NCBI RefSeq assembly: GCF_001721045.1
Contig: NZ_MDER01000046.1
Coordinates: 62,001-126,000 of the forward strand
Length of the DNA: 64,000 nucleotides
From: Paenibacillus nuruki
GTDB taxonomy: Bacteria > Bacillota > Bacilli > Paenibacillales > Paenibacillaceae
Direction: 5' to 3'
Part shown: positions 44,804 through 55,440 of the stretch, in pieces
Layout: every line of letters begins with the position of its first letter
Numbering within the stretch: position 1 is the first letter of the stretch
Notes under the pieces: model-generated
Told to the model about the DNA's origin: nothing
Seen by the model: the letters and a program-made list of their open reading frames with translations, nothing else
Databases searched by the model: none
Made by a program: the position numbers and the translations under genes

Positions 44804-45715
44804 TTACCCTTTCACTGATCCTATCATAACGCCCTGTACAAAATAACGTTGAACAAAAGGATAGACAGCAATAATAGGTAATGTAGCAACAATAATGACT
44901 GCATATTTCAGTAATGCTGCCATATCGGCTTTGGCATTCATCGCCATTGCGGCTTCACCACTGGTGGCTGCTCCTTGAGCTGAAGTAGACATTTCTTGCA
45001 AGACTAGAATCTGCCTTAATACCATTTGCAGCGGATATTTGGATTGATCATTTAAATAAACCAAAGCGTTAAAATAACTGTTCCAATGACCTACACCGTA
45101 GAACAAAGCCATAACGGCAATAATCGGAGTGGATAAAGGGACAACAATTTTTAGAAATAGTCGTAGATTGGTACAACCATCCATATGAGCCGCTTCTTGT
45201 AGTTCGATCGGAATAGTAGATTGGAAAAACGTACGAGCCACAATAATGTTCCATACCGAAGCAGCCCCTGGTAAAATTAATGCCCACATCGAGTTGACCA
45301 ACCCTAATTGTTTGACAATCAGATAGGTCGGAATAAGACCACCGCTGAAAAACATCGTGACCAGAAACATTCCCATAAAAAAGCCACGTCCTACAAAATC
45401 TTTACGGCTTAGAGCATAGGCAGCAGGTAAAGTGACCAATAGATTGATTAGCGTACCGACGACCGTATACAAAATCGTATTGCCATAACCGACCCAGATT
45501 TTACTATTTTCAAAAACTCTCATATATCCTTCAAATGTAATTCCTTTAGGGAGTAGCCACATTTCACCTGAATTCACATAAGAAGGTGTACTGATCGAAG
45601 CACTTAAAATGTACACGACAGGGTAAAGAACAAGCACAAAAGCAATCGCTACATAGAGGTAATTGCAGATCAGAAACAGACGATCTGTTTTCGATTCTTT
45701 GATCACAGCAGCCAT
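44804..45715 (-). CDS. Oligosaccharide ABC permease (LplC/YtcP-like)
   Basis: 303 residues, six spans. The docking loop is LQEAAHMDGCTNLRLFLKIVVP and the C-terminus QRYFVQGVMIGSVKG is typical. SGEMWLLPKGITFEGYMRVFEN is the LplC-type periplasmic loop. It follows the other permease by 38 bp. An MsmX-type ATPase must be supplied elsewhere. Confidence 0.9.
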   Translation of the reverse strand: MAAVIKESKTDRLFLICNYLYVAIAFVLVLYPVVYILSASISTPSYVNSGEMWLLPKGITFEGYMRVFENSKIWVGYGNTILYTVVGTLINLLVTLPAAYALSRKDFVGRGFFMGMFLVTMFFSGGLIPTYLIVKQLGLVNSMWALILPGAASVWNIIVARTFFQSTIPIELQEAAHMDGCTNLRLFLKIVVPLSTPIIAVMALFYGVGHWNSYFNALVYLNDQSKYPLQMVLRQILVLQEMSTSAQGAATSGEAAMAMNAKADMAALLKYAVIIVATLPIIAVYPFVQRYFVQGVMIGSVKG

Positions 45716-45753
45716 AGCGTATCCTCCTTAGTATCGTATTCGTGAACAGTACA

Positions 45754-46728
45754 TTACCATAGACTGTGCTCGGTTGTACGGCGAGCAATCTGATTGACAG
45801 TGATCAACAGAACCGCATTGATAGCGGAATTAAACAGACCTACCGCAGTCGAGAAGCTGTATTGTACATTAATGAGTCCAGTTCGATATACAAACGTATC
45901 AATAACATCAGAAGAACTCATATTCAGTGCATTTTGCAATAATAGAATCTTCTCAAACCCAACACCGAGAATACTTCCTATACTCAAAATCAATAAAATC
46001 GTAATCGTAGGGATAATCGTAGGAATATTAATACTGATAATACGACGGAAACGGCTTGCACCATCCATAATAGCGGCTTCATGAAGCTGTGGATCGACCG
46101 CAGACAGTGCAGCAAGGTAAATGATAGTCCCCCAGCCTGTGCTTTGCCAGACACCGGATAAGACATACATCGTTTTGAACCATGCGGGATCTGTTAGTAG
46201 ACTCGGTGCACTAAATCCTGCCCATTCTATAAATTTGATAATGATACCTGTAGAAGGAGACAGGAAGGTAATAATAATTCCAGCCATCACTACAACTGAG
46301 ATAAAGTGAGGTGCATATGTTACCGTTTGTACCGTACGTTTGAAAAATCCATTTTTAATTTCGTTAAAAGCGAGTGCTAATAAAATAGGTAAAGGAAAAC
46401 CAACTGCTAATTCGTATAAGGAGATACTTAACGTATTCCATAATAAATCCCAGAAATAATAAGATTCAAAAAAACGCTTGAAATGAGTAAAGCCTACCCA
46501 TGGGCTATCGGCTATACCTCGTGCAGGAAGAAAGTTTTTGAAGGCGATCTGAATACCATACATAGGTCCATAATGAAAGATAAGAAAGTACAAAAACGCA
46601 GGAGCAATTAATAGATACAATTCCCAATTACGTGTAATTCTTTTCCAAAGAGACTTGCGTCGCTCAGTGACAGTCACTTCAGAAATCGAGTCGTTATGAA
46701 TTGTATTCGATACATTTCTTTGCATCAT
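45754..46728 (-). CDS. Oligosaccharide ABC permease (LplB/YteP-like)
   Basis: 324 residues, six spans. An N-terminal cytoplasmic tail, then NWELYLLIAPAFLYFLIFHYGP and GIQIAFKNFLPARGI. The docking loop is LHEAAIMDGASRFRRIISINIP. First gene of the operon. ATG preceded by AAAGGAGG. Confidence 0.9.
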   Translation of the reverse strand: MMQRNVSNTIHNDSISEVTVTERRKSLWKRITRNWELYLLIAPAFLYFLIFHYGPMYGIQIAFKNFLPARGIADSPWVGFTHFKRFFESYYFWDLLWNTLSISLYELAVGFPLPILLALAFNEIKNGFFKRTVQTVTYAPHFISVVVMAGIIITFLSPSTGIIIKFIEWAGFSAPSLLTDPAWFKTMYVLSGVWQSTGWGTIIYLAALSAVDPQLHEAAIMDGASRFRRIISINIPTIIPTITILLILSIGSILGVGFEKILLLQNALNMSSSDVIDTFVYRTGLINVQYSFSTAVGLFNSAINAVLLITVNQIARRTTEHSLW

Positions 46729-47185
46729 AGTCCTCCTTTCTTGTGGAACAGTAGAATAATAAAGAAGCGGTATATCGCTATGTGTATACTCTTATTGTAG
46801 GAAGATAACCGGTGAAGCGTAAATATGTGAATCATGAAGTAGTGCAACAAAATCTGCATATTCCTTGTCAGTACTGGGTTTGTAGACGTTAGAGTGGGTA
46901 GGTATAGGTTCTAAAAAGATCAATAAGTATGTAAAATTTGCTGTCATATCATTAGCGATTTGGGTTATAAAAGTATTTAATTCTTATTTTATAAATATAA
47001 TAACGCTTACAAAATAAATAAAAATAATCAATGTTAGTTGTATGCGTTTACACATGTAAGGTTAATGATGGTATATCGCTATATGTTTAGTCAAAGGAGG
47101 TTATGTTTAAAATATCTCCATACCTTGTAACGGTATATATCTATTGAGTTCGTATAATACATATTTTAAATTCGATCATTAAAGG
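46729..47185. promoter_or_regulatory. Divergent regulatory region with repeated GGTATAT motif and two cre-like sites
   Basis: GGTATATCGCTAT-R-TGT occurs at 46769 and 47070, and a relaxed copy (GGTATATATCTATTG) at 47132. Two cre-like sites, each one mismatch from the WTGNAANCGNWWNCA pattern, lie at 46998-47012 (minus orientation) and 47038-47052 (plus). The region separates the Lpl operon from a stress gene, so either or both could be controlled. I could not place a -10/-35 pair. Confidence 0.45.
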
Positions 47186-47194
47186 ATGATAATC

Positions 47195-47716
47195 ATGGAT
47201 CAAAATGATAAAGTGTTGGATAAAATCGTAGGGGTATTTGATAATGAAACTCAAGTGAGTCCTACATTAGAAGATCTGAAAACGGCTGGATTTACAGAAC
47301 AAGATATCTCTGTGATTGCTAAAGATCATGAAGAGATTGAACGTATTGAACAAGATACTCAAATGGATACCGCAGAAGGAATGGCTTCGGGTGCAGCTAC
47401 AGGCGGAGTGTTAGGTGGAGTAGCAGGGTTATTGATCGGATTAGGAGCACTAACCATTCCCGGAATAGGTCCTATTCTGGCAGCTGGGCCAATAGCCGCT
47501 ACCTTTACAGGTGCGATTGTAGGTGCGGGCGCAGGTGGACTGGCTGGTGGATTAGTAGGATACGGTGTTCCTGAAGAAGATGCGCGCCATTATGATGAAC
47601 GTGTGAATGAAGGAGCTATATTAGTCTTAGTCGATGAATCAACAGGACGTGGAGCCGAAATCTACGAGATTTTCCGCAAAAATAATGCTTCTAATGCTCA
47701 ATATGATGAAATGTAA
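47195..47716 (+). CDS. General stress protein, YflT (GSP17M) family, paralogue 1
   Basis: About 173 residues from the ATG at 47195, nine bases after AAAGG; the ATG at 47186 abuts that site. The N-terminal YflT domain (KIVGVFDNETQVSPTLEDLKTAG, DISVIAKDHEEI) is followed by a glycine-zipper hydrophobic segment (about 70-120, GGVLGGVAGLLIGLG and GAGAGGLAGGLVGYGVPEED) and a C-terminal EGAILVLVDE block. B. subtilis YflT is a sigma-B-dependent stress protein of unknown mechanism. Related copies are at 55441 and 56378. Confidence 0.85.
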   Translation: MDQNDKVLDKIVGVFDNETQVSPTLEDLKTAGFTEQDISVIAKDHEEIERIEQDTQMDTAEGMASGAATGGVLGGVAGLLIGLGALTIPGIGPILAAGPIAATFTGAIVGAGAGGLAGGLVGYGVPEEDARHYDERVNEGAILVLVDESTGRGAEIYEIFRKNNASNAQYDEM

Positions 47717-47732
47717 AGAATAAAGATTATCC

Positions 47733-47777
47733 AAAGACGATTGTACAGGGAACTTAACTGTATGATCGTCTTTTTTG
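47733..47777 (+). terminator. Terminator after YflT paralogue 1
   Basis: AAAGACGATTGTACAG pairs with CTGTATGATCGTCTTTTTT, with slight asymmetry. Confidence 0.8.
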
Positions 47778-47833
47778 ATGGATCGCTATCTAGCAATCTG
47801 ATGTACCTTCTACATATACAAAATAAATAGTCG

Positions 47834-47876
47834 TTGACAACTTGTATATACAAGAATATAATCCTGTATATACAAG
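47834..47876 (+). promoter_or_regulatory. tre operon promoter with two TreR operators
   Basis: TTGACA (47834-47839), 17 nt, TATAAT (47857-47862) is a near-perfect promoter. The palindrome CTTGTATATACAAG (47841-47854) fills the spacer. A second copy, CCTGTATATACAAG (47863-47876), begins just after the -10. TTGTATATACAA is the known TreR operator sequence in Bacillus. Confidence 0.9.
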
Positions 47877-47881
47877 TTGAC

Positions 47882-47895
47882 TGTAAGCGCTGTTG
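47882..47895 (+). promoter_or_regulatory. cre-like site in the tre leader
   Basis: TGTAAGCGCTGTTG matches 12 of 14 positions of TGWAANCGNTNWCA, downstream of the transcription start. It is where CcpA would act as a roadblock. Confidence 0.4.
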
Positions 47896-47950
47896 TAGAA
47901 GTTCTTATTGTAGAAATTCTATAGTGACCTTACTTAAGGAGAAATAGACT

Positions 47951-49687
47951 ATGAATGCTTTATCTACACAATCTATAGAGATCACTCGCAAAGACTGGTG
48001 GCGCAAATCGGTCGTGTATCAAGTGTATCCACAAAGCTTTAATGATACGACAGGTAAAGGCAAAGGTGATATCAAAGGCGTAACCCAAAAGTTAGATTAT
48101 TTGAAGCAACTGGGTATTGATATTGTTTGGTTGCAACCTGTATATGTTTCCCCACAAAATGATAACGGTTACGATGTAGCTGATTACTACCAAATCAATC
48201 CTCAATATGGAACGATGGAAGATATGGAAGAATTGATAGCCGAAATTAAAGCACGAGATATGTATTTGATGACCGATATTGTGGTTAATCATTCCTCAAC
48301 AGAACATCATTGGTTCCAAGAAGCTTTGAAATCCAAAGATAATCCGTATCGTCATTATTATATCTGGCGTGATCCTGCTCCAGATGGTGGAGTACCTAAC
48401 AACTGGCAGTCCAAATTTGGCGGTTCAGCATGGCAATATGATGAGCAAAGTGGACAATATTTTTTGACGTTATTTGATAAAACGCAAGCAGATCTCAACT
48501 GGGAAAATCCTAAAGTTCGACAAGAAGTGATTAACTTACTCACATTTTGGGCAAATAAGGGTGTTAGCGGATTTCGGATGGATGTGATTAATTTGATCTC
48601 CAAAGATCAGAATTTCCCAACCGATACAGACGAAGGTGAGCTAGCGATAAGAGATGGTCGTAAATTTTATACCGATGGGCCACGAGTACACGAGTATGTG
48701 AAAGAGTTGTATGAGAAAGTATTTGAACCTTATCAAGCAGTAACAGTAGGGGAAATGTCATCTACAACATTAGAACATTGTATTCGTTATTCTAATCCTG
48801 AAGAAAATGAATTTTCGATGACCTTTAATTTTCATCATCTCAAAGTTGATTATCCGCAAGGGCAGAAGTGGGAATTAATGCCGTATGATTTTGAAGCGTT
48901 AAAATCGTTATTATCCCACTGGCAAATAGGCATGCAACAAGGAGGAGGATGGAACGCTCTATTTTTCAACAATCATGATCAACCTAGAGCTTTATCAAGA
49001 TTCTTGAATGACGATCAGTATCGAGTAGAAAGTGCCAAATTATTAGCAACCACTTTACATGGCTTGCAAGGAACACCTTATGTTTTTCAAGGTGAAGAAA
49101 TTGGTATGCCTAATCCGCAGTGGTCCAGTATTGAAGAATTTCGAGATATTGAGTCTACAAATATGTATCGTATTTTACAGGAACAAGGCAAAACAGCAGC
49201 CGAAGCGTTAGATATTATTCGTGAACGTTCACGCGATAATTCACGTACACCAATGCAATGGGATAATAGTCTTCATGCAGGATTCACGACAGGAACACCG
49301 TGGATCAAAGTCGATGAGCGTTATCCAGACATTAATGTACAATCTCAGCTTCATGATCCGTTCTCCGTCTATCATCATTATCGTCAATTGATTACACTTC
49401 GTCAGGAGATTGAAGTGCTTACGGATGGTACATATGAACGATTAGATCAGTCTCATCCTCAGATATTTGCGTATACACGTTGTAATCAGCATGAGCGAAT
49501 GATTGTTATTTCTAATTTTAGTGAGCAACAAGCTATATTTAATCTACCTGATTCGATCACACAACAATATAGTGCAGAATCATTACAGTCCGCTCGCTTA
49601 TTAATTGGTAACACAATGGCTACGCCGTCTTTAAGTCATTCACTGATTTTGGAACCTTATGCTTCTTATATGTGGCTTATCCATTAA
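47951..49687 (+). CDS. treA: Trehalose-6-phosphate hydrolase TreA (GH13)
   Basis: 578 residues, full GH13 subfamily 29 length. Catalytic nucleophile Asp in GFRMDVINL, acid/base Glu in TVGEMSS and transition-state Asp in FFNNHDQPR. The start WWRKSVVYQVYPQSF and ERSRDNSRTPMQWD are typical of TreA and oligo-1,6-glucosidases. Context with TreP and TreR fixes the substrate as trehalose 6-phosphate, cleaved to glucose and glucose 6-phosphate. The order treA-treP-treR differs from the treP-treA-treR of B. subtilis. Confidence 0.92.
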   Translation: MNALSTQSIEITRKDWWRKSVVYQVYPQSFNDTTGKGKGDIKGVTQKLDYLKQLGIDIVWLQPVYVSPQNDNGYDVADYYQINPQYGTMEDMEELIAEIKARDMYLMTDIVVNHSSTEHHWFQEALKSKDNPYRHYYIWRDPAPDGGVPNNWQSKFGGSAWQYDEQSGQYFLTLFDKTQADLNWENPKVRQEVINLLTFWANKGVSGFRMDVINLISKDQNFPTDTDEGELAIRDGRKFYTDGPRVHEYVKELYEKVFEPYQAVTVGEMSSTTLEHCIRYSNPEENEFSMTFNFHHLKVDYPQGQKWELMPYDFEALKSLLSHWQIGMQQGGGWNALFFNNHDQPRALSRFLNDDQYRVESAKLLATTLHGLQGTPYVFQGEEIGMPNPQWSSIEEFRDIESTNMYRILQEQGKTAAEALDIIRERSRDNSRTPMQWDNSLHAGFTTGTPWIKVDERYPDINVQSQLHDPFSVYHHYRQLITLRQEIEVLTDGTYERLDQSHPQIFAYTRCNQHERMIVISNFSEQQAIFNLPDSITQQYSAESLQSARLLIGNTMATPSLSHSLILEPYASYMWLIH

Positions 49688-49708
49688 CAAAGTATATGGT
49701 TATAAGCT

Positions 49709-49737
49709 AAGTAGAACAGATTCTTTCTGTTCTACTT
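49709..49737 (+). promoter_or_regulatory. Intercistronic hairpin between treA and treP
   Basis: AAGTAGAACAG (49709-49719) and CTGTTCTACTT (49727-49737) form an 11-bp perfect stem with a 7-nt loop. It lacks a T tract. It may attenuate or stabilise segments of the mRNA. Confidence 0.6.
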
Positions 49738-49781
49738 GGTTAGTATATTGAAATGTAGATATATTGAAGGAGTGGGGTCAG

Positions 49782-51800
49782 TTGGCAGGTATCGATAAAA
49801 AAAGTGTAGAGCAGATTATAGCCGCAGTTGGTGGCAAAGAAAATATCGAAGTCGCTACACATTGTGTAACACGATTACGATTTGCTTTGCATGATGATAG
49901 TCTAGTAGATAAAGATGCACTGGATCAAAATGATCTGGTAAAAGGGCAATTTTCTTCACAAGGGCAGTATCAGGTCGTTATTGGCCCGGGGTTAGTAGAT
50001 AAAGTGTACAACGAAATGATAGCGATTACGGGCGGCAACCGTGCTTCCAAAGACGACGTTAAAAGTGCAGCCAGTAAAAAGCAAAACCCGATCCAACGTG
50101 CCATCAAAACACTAGCAGATATATTTATTCCGATTTTGCCAGCGATTGTGACAGCAGGTCTGTTATTAGGGATTAATAATATTCTGACCGGTGCAGGTAT
50201 TTTCTTTGAAGGGTTATCTTTAGTTGATGTCTATCCGCAGTGGAAAGATTTTGCTTCTATTATAAATACGATAGCGAGTACAGCCTTTACCTTTCTACCT
50301 GTACTGATTGGTTGGTCAGCCACCACGAGGTTTGGCGGTAGTCCATTACTCGGGATCGTGCTCGGTCTGATTCTGGTTCATCCAGATTTGATGAGTGCTT
50401 ACAAATACGCTGATGCAGTTAATAGCGGTACAGTTCCTGTATGGAATCTATTTGGTTGGGAAATTAACAAAATCGGTTATCAAGGGCAAGTGTTGCCTGT
50501 ACTTGTATCCGCTTACGTATTATCACGTATTGAAATCTTTTTAAATAAGCGAATAGCCGATTCATTCAAGCTATTATTATTAGCTCCAATTACGTTGTTA
50601 ATTACAGGTTTCCTTGCGTTTACAGTGATCGGTCCGGTTACTTTTGCAATCGGTAATGTAATTACAAGTAGCTTTGTTTATGTATTTGACACTGTTCCTG
50701 CTCTAGGTGGTCTGATCTATGGTGGATTGTATGCACTACTTGTCATTACAGGAATGCATCATACCTTCCTTGCTGTTGATGTACAGTTGATCGGAACACA
50801 AGGTGGTACGTTCTTATGGCCGATGTTAGCACTGTCTAATATTGCTCAAGGTGCAGGTGCACTAGCGATGGTATTAATTTTGAAAGATCAAAAAAGTAAA
50901 GGTCTAGCGATAACATCGTCTGTGTCTGCTTTTCTCGGTGTAACAGAACCCGCGATCTTTGGAGTCAATATCCGTTACAAATATCCATTTGTATTCGGTA
51001 TGATCGGTTCAGCAATAGCAGGTGTATTGCTTACGATTAATCATGTATTGGCGTATTCGATCGGAGTCGGCGGTATTCCTGGATTCTTGTCTATTTTCCC
51101 GGATCAATGGGGCATCTTCTTTATCGGGATGGCGATTGTATTGATCGTTCCATTTACGTTAACGTTGATTTACGGCAAGATTATAGTACGTCGCCAGCAA
51201 AATAAGGCTTTAGCAGAGGATAACCAAACAGTATCCAAAGCAACAACGCCAACTACTACTGAATCGGTAAAAGGTTCAGCGCAACAAGCATTATCCGGTT
51301 CTAAGCCTACAGCTACAAGCGATGCAGATGCTGTCGATGTTTTGGAAGTGTTCGCTCCTGTAACAGGTGAAGCTGTGATGTTGGAACAAGTGCCTGATCC
51401 TGCTTTTGCTGAGCGACAAATGGGGCAAGGAATCGCAATTGAACCGACAGATGGGAAGATTGTAGCTCCTTTTGCTGGAACCGTCGTTCATATTATGGCA
51501 AATAGTAAACATGCGATGATTCTTGAGCATGCGACAGGAGTACAGATTCTGATTCATGTAGGTATTGATACGGTAGGTCTCAAAGGCGAAGGCTTCAATG
51601 TTCGTGCAGCAACAGGTGATCAAGTAGAAGCAGGGCAGTTATTACTCGAATTCGATCGTGATACGATTCGTGCCGCAGGGTATCCTATTATTACTCCTAT
51701 TATCGTCCCTGATGGTCAAGATATGATTGAGTCGATTGAAGAACTACCTGGTGCAGTAAATGACTTACAATCTCTTATTTTGAAAATTCATCTTAAATAA
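49782..51800 (+). CDS. treP: Trehalose-specific PTS enzyme IIBCA, TreP
   Basis: About 672 residues from the TTG at 49782, nine bases after AAGGAG; the TTG at 49764 overlaps that site. IIB domain 1-85 with phospho-Cys in ATHCVTRLRF. IIC membrane domain about 105-460 (HHTFLAVDVQLIGTQGGTFLWP; TEPAIFGVN). Ser/Thr-rich linker about 470-515. IIA domain to the end with active His in ILIHVGIDTVGL. It imports and phosphorylates trehalose. B. subtilis TreP lacks the fused IIA, so this version is self-contained for phosphotransfer from HPr. Confidence 0.92.
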   Translation: MAGIDKKSVEQIIAAVGGKENIEVATHCVTRLRFALHDDSLVDKDALDQNDLVKGQFSSQGQYQVVIGPGLVDKVYNEMIAITGGNRASKDDVKSAASKKQNPIQRAIKTLADIFIPILPAIVTAGLLLGINNILTGAGIFFEGLSLVDVYPQWKDFASIINTIASTAFTFLPVLIGWSATTRFGGSPLLGIVLGLILVHPDLMSAYKYADAVNSGTVPVWNLFGWEINKIGYQGQVLPVLVSAYVLSRIEIFLNKRIADSFKLLLLAPITLLITGFLAFTVIGPVTFAIGNVITSSFVYVFDTVPALGGLIYGGLYALLVITGMHHTFLAVDVQLIGTQGGTFLWPMLALSNIAQGAGALAMVLILKDQKSKGLAITSSVSAFLGVTEPAIFGVNIRYKYPFVFGMIGSAIAGVLLTINHVLAYSIGVGGIPGFLSIFPDQWGIFFIGMAIVLIVPFTLTLIYGKIIVRRQQNKALAEDNQTVSKATTPTTTESVKGSAQQALSGSKPTATSDADAVDVLEVFAPVTGEAVMLEQVPDPAFAERQMGQGIAIEPTDGKIVAPFAGTVVHIMANSKHAMILEHATGVQILIHVGIDTVGLKGEGFNVRAATGDQVEAGQLLLEFDRDTIRAAGYPIITPIIVPDGQDMIESIEELPGAVNDLQSLILKIHLK

Positions 51801-51894
51801 TAATCTGTAGAATTAATCAGTTGGTAAAATGGAGAAAATAATTTGCTGATTTCAGATCATTTAAAAAGTGCTACAATAAATGTGGTGATGACAA

Positions 51895-52623
51895 GTGAAT
51901 ACTAATATTTTTCTACAAATTTATCATGATTATTCAGAACGTATACAATCCGGCGAGATAGCCGCAGGCACCAAGCTTCCGTCTGAAAATGATCTAACCA
52001 GAGAATATGGTATCTCCCGTGAAACTGTTCGTAAAGCACTTCAATTGCTTTCAGAGAATGGCTTTATTCATAAAATCAAAGGGAAAGGTTCATTTGTCTT
52101 GGATCTTGGGCGAATGAACTTTCCATTAAGTGGTCTGGTTAGTTTTAAAGAAATGTCAGAACGGATTGGACGGAAGTCGCAAACGATTGTGTATACGACA
52201 GAGCATATTCCTATTCCTCATGCTGTAGCTCGTCATCTGGAAACCGACAAACATGCAACGGTATGGCAAGTGATTCGCGCGCGCAATATTGAAGGCGAGA
52301 AAGTCATTTTAGACAAAGATTATTTTCGCTCAGATATTGTCCCGTTGTTAACGAAGGAAATCGCGAGTGGATCGATCTATGCTTATCTGGAAAATGAATT
52401 GGATTTGCAGATCAGTTATGCCAAAAAAGTCATCTCGGTTGAAGATGCCACAGCGGAGGATAAAGAATTGCTAGATTTAAAGCAGTACACTCATGTGGTG
52501 GTTGTACGTAATTATGTGCATTTGGAAGATACGACTCTTTTTCAGTACACAGAATCCAGACATCGCTTGGACAAATTTCAATTTGTTGATTTTGCCAGAC
52601 GTTCTCCGGGAGAAGAGAAATAG
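51895..52623 (+). CDS. treR: Trehalose operon repressor TreR (GntR/HutC family)
   Basis: 242 residues, GTG start after a weak GGTGATG. GntR winged helix 1-70 (YSERIQSGEIAAGTKLPSENDLTREYGISRETVRKAL in family pattern), followed by a UTRA ligand domain (about 90-235). B. subtilis TreR releases its operator when bound by trehalose 6-phosphate. Matching palindromic operators lie in the treA promoter. It is the last gene of the operon. Confidence 0.92.
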   Translation: MNTNIFLQIYHDYSERIQSGEIAAGTKLPSENDLTREYGISRETVRKALQLLSENGFIHKIKGKGSFVLDLGRMNFPLSGLVSFKEMSERIGRKSQTIVYTTEHIPIPHAVARHLETDKHATVWQVIRARNIEGEKVILDKDYFRSDIVPLLTKEIASGSIYAYLENELDLQISYAKKVISVEDATAEDKELLDLKQYTHVVVVRNYVHLEDTTLFQYTESRHRLDKFQFVDFARRSPGEEK

Positions 52624-52655
52624 CTTTAGGATGGCTTGAAAAAGAGTGCGTTATC

Positions 52656-52709
52656 AAAAGGTCTATACACATTCGCTGTAACATAGTGAATGTGTATAGA
52701 CCTTTTTTA
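52656..52709 (+). terminator. Terminator of the tre operon
   Basis: AAAAGGTCTATACACATTC pairs with GAATGTGTATAGACCTTTT, a 19-bp perfect stem, followed by TT. Confidence 0.93.
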
Positions 52710-52764
52710 ATTCTAAAAGTGAGCTGAATAGTTTATGTCATAGTGAGAATAAGTGTAAAGATAT

Positions 52765-52830
52765 TTGACTTTTAATCGTAATCTTACTACACTCAGAATA
52801 TAGATTTATAATTCCTATTTGTTTAATTGG
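52765..52830 (+). promoter_or_regulatory. mccAB promoter and CymR-like operator
   Basis: TTGACT (52765-52770), 17 nt, TACACT (52788-52793). Fourteen nt later ATAATTCC begins (52808), and TTGG closes at 52830. Read on the minus strand this is CC-N13-GGAATTAT, with the same 15-nt offset between the CC and the GGAATTAT core as at the ytnI site. mccAB is a known CymR target in B. subtilis. The leader to the ATG is about 135 nt and otherwise holds nothing I recognise. Confidence 0.55.
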
Positions 52831-52936
52831 TTTTTTTATTTTTCTATTTATTGACCAGTGGTTTAAAATGCAATATTCGTTATTATTGTTCATATAACAT
52901 CATATAATGATTACGTAATTAAAGGAGCAAAATAGA

Positions 52937-54999
<2,063 letters not shown>

Positions 55000-55015
55000 T
55001 CATTAGCCATATGAT

Positions 55016-55100
55016 AAAGCGATAATCTATCACTATAAATGACAAAATTGAAATATTTAATTTTTGTCTATGACATAGTGAAATGATTATCGCTTTTTTT
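55016..55100 (+). terminator. Long-stem terminator of mccAB
   Basis: AAAGCGATAATC and GATTATCGCTTT enclose inner pairings TCACTAT / ATAGTGA and GACAAAAATT-like / AATTTTTGTC. A T run follows. Confidence 0.8.
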
Positions 55101-55440
55101 AATATAGTCGTATTTTTATGGATACATAAAGTAGAAATGAAAGATAAGTTATGAACGTATTTGTATAATATTACGGAAATGAATAATCAGAAGTATAAAT
55201 AGTTATTGAACAGAGAACCTGCATAGGTAAGCTCAAAATGATAATAATAGGATCAAAATACCACCTATATAAACCAATATTAGCTGATTTAATCACTTTT
55301 ATACGGTTAATACTATAATAGACACCTAAAACATATATAAAAAAAAGTGCATATTATTGTTTGCACAATTATAACTACATTCTAAACATATTCATGACAA
55401 TCTGGTTTTCCAAAATGTGTATTGATCCTGAGGAGGACGA
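55101..55440 (+). promoter_or_regulatory. Leader of YflT paralogue 2 with sigma-B-like promoter
   Basis: GATTTA (55286-55291), 13 nt, GGTTAA (55305-55310). The 13-nt spacer ends in TTTTATAC, as does that of the paralogue at 56378. The pattern resembles sigma-B promoters (GTTTAA, 12-15 nt, GGGTAT). The rest of the region is AT-rich and shows nothing else. The leader from the promoter to the ATG is about 130 nt. Confidence 0.45.

Noticed and set aside
47821-47950. tre leader considered for a riboswitch or RNA antiterminator
   Set aside because: The palindromes are DNA operators for TreR and no terminator hairpin or RAT-type motif is present.
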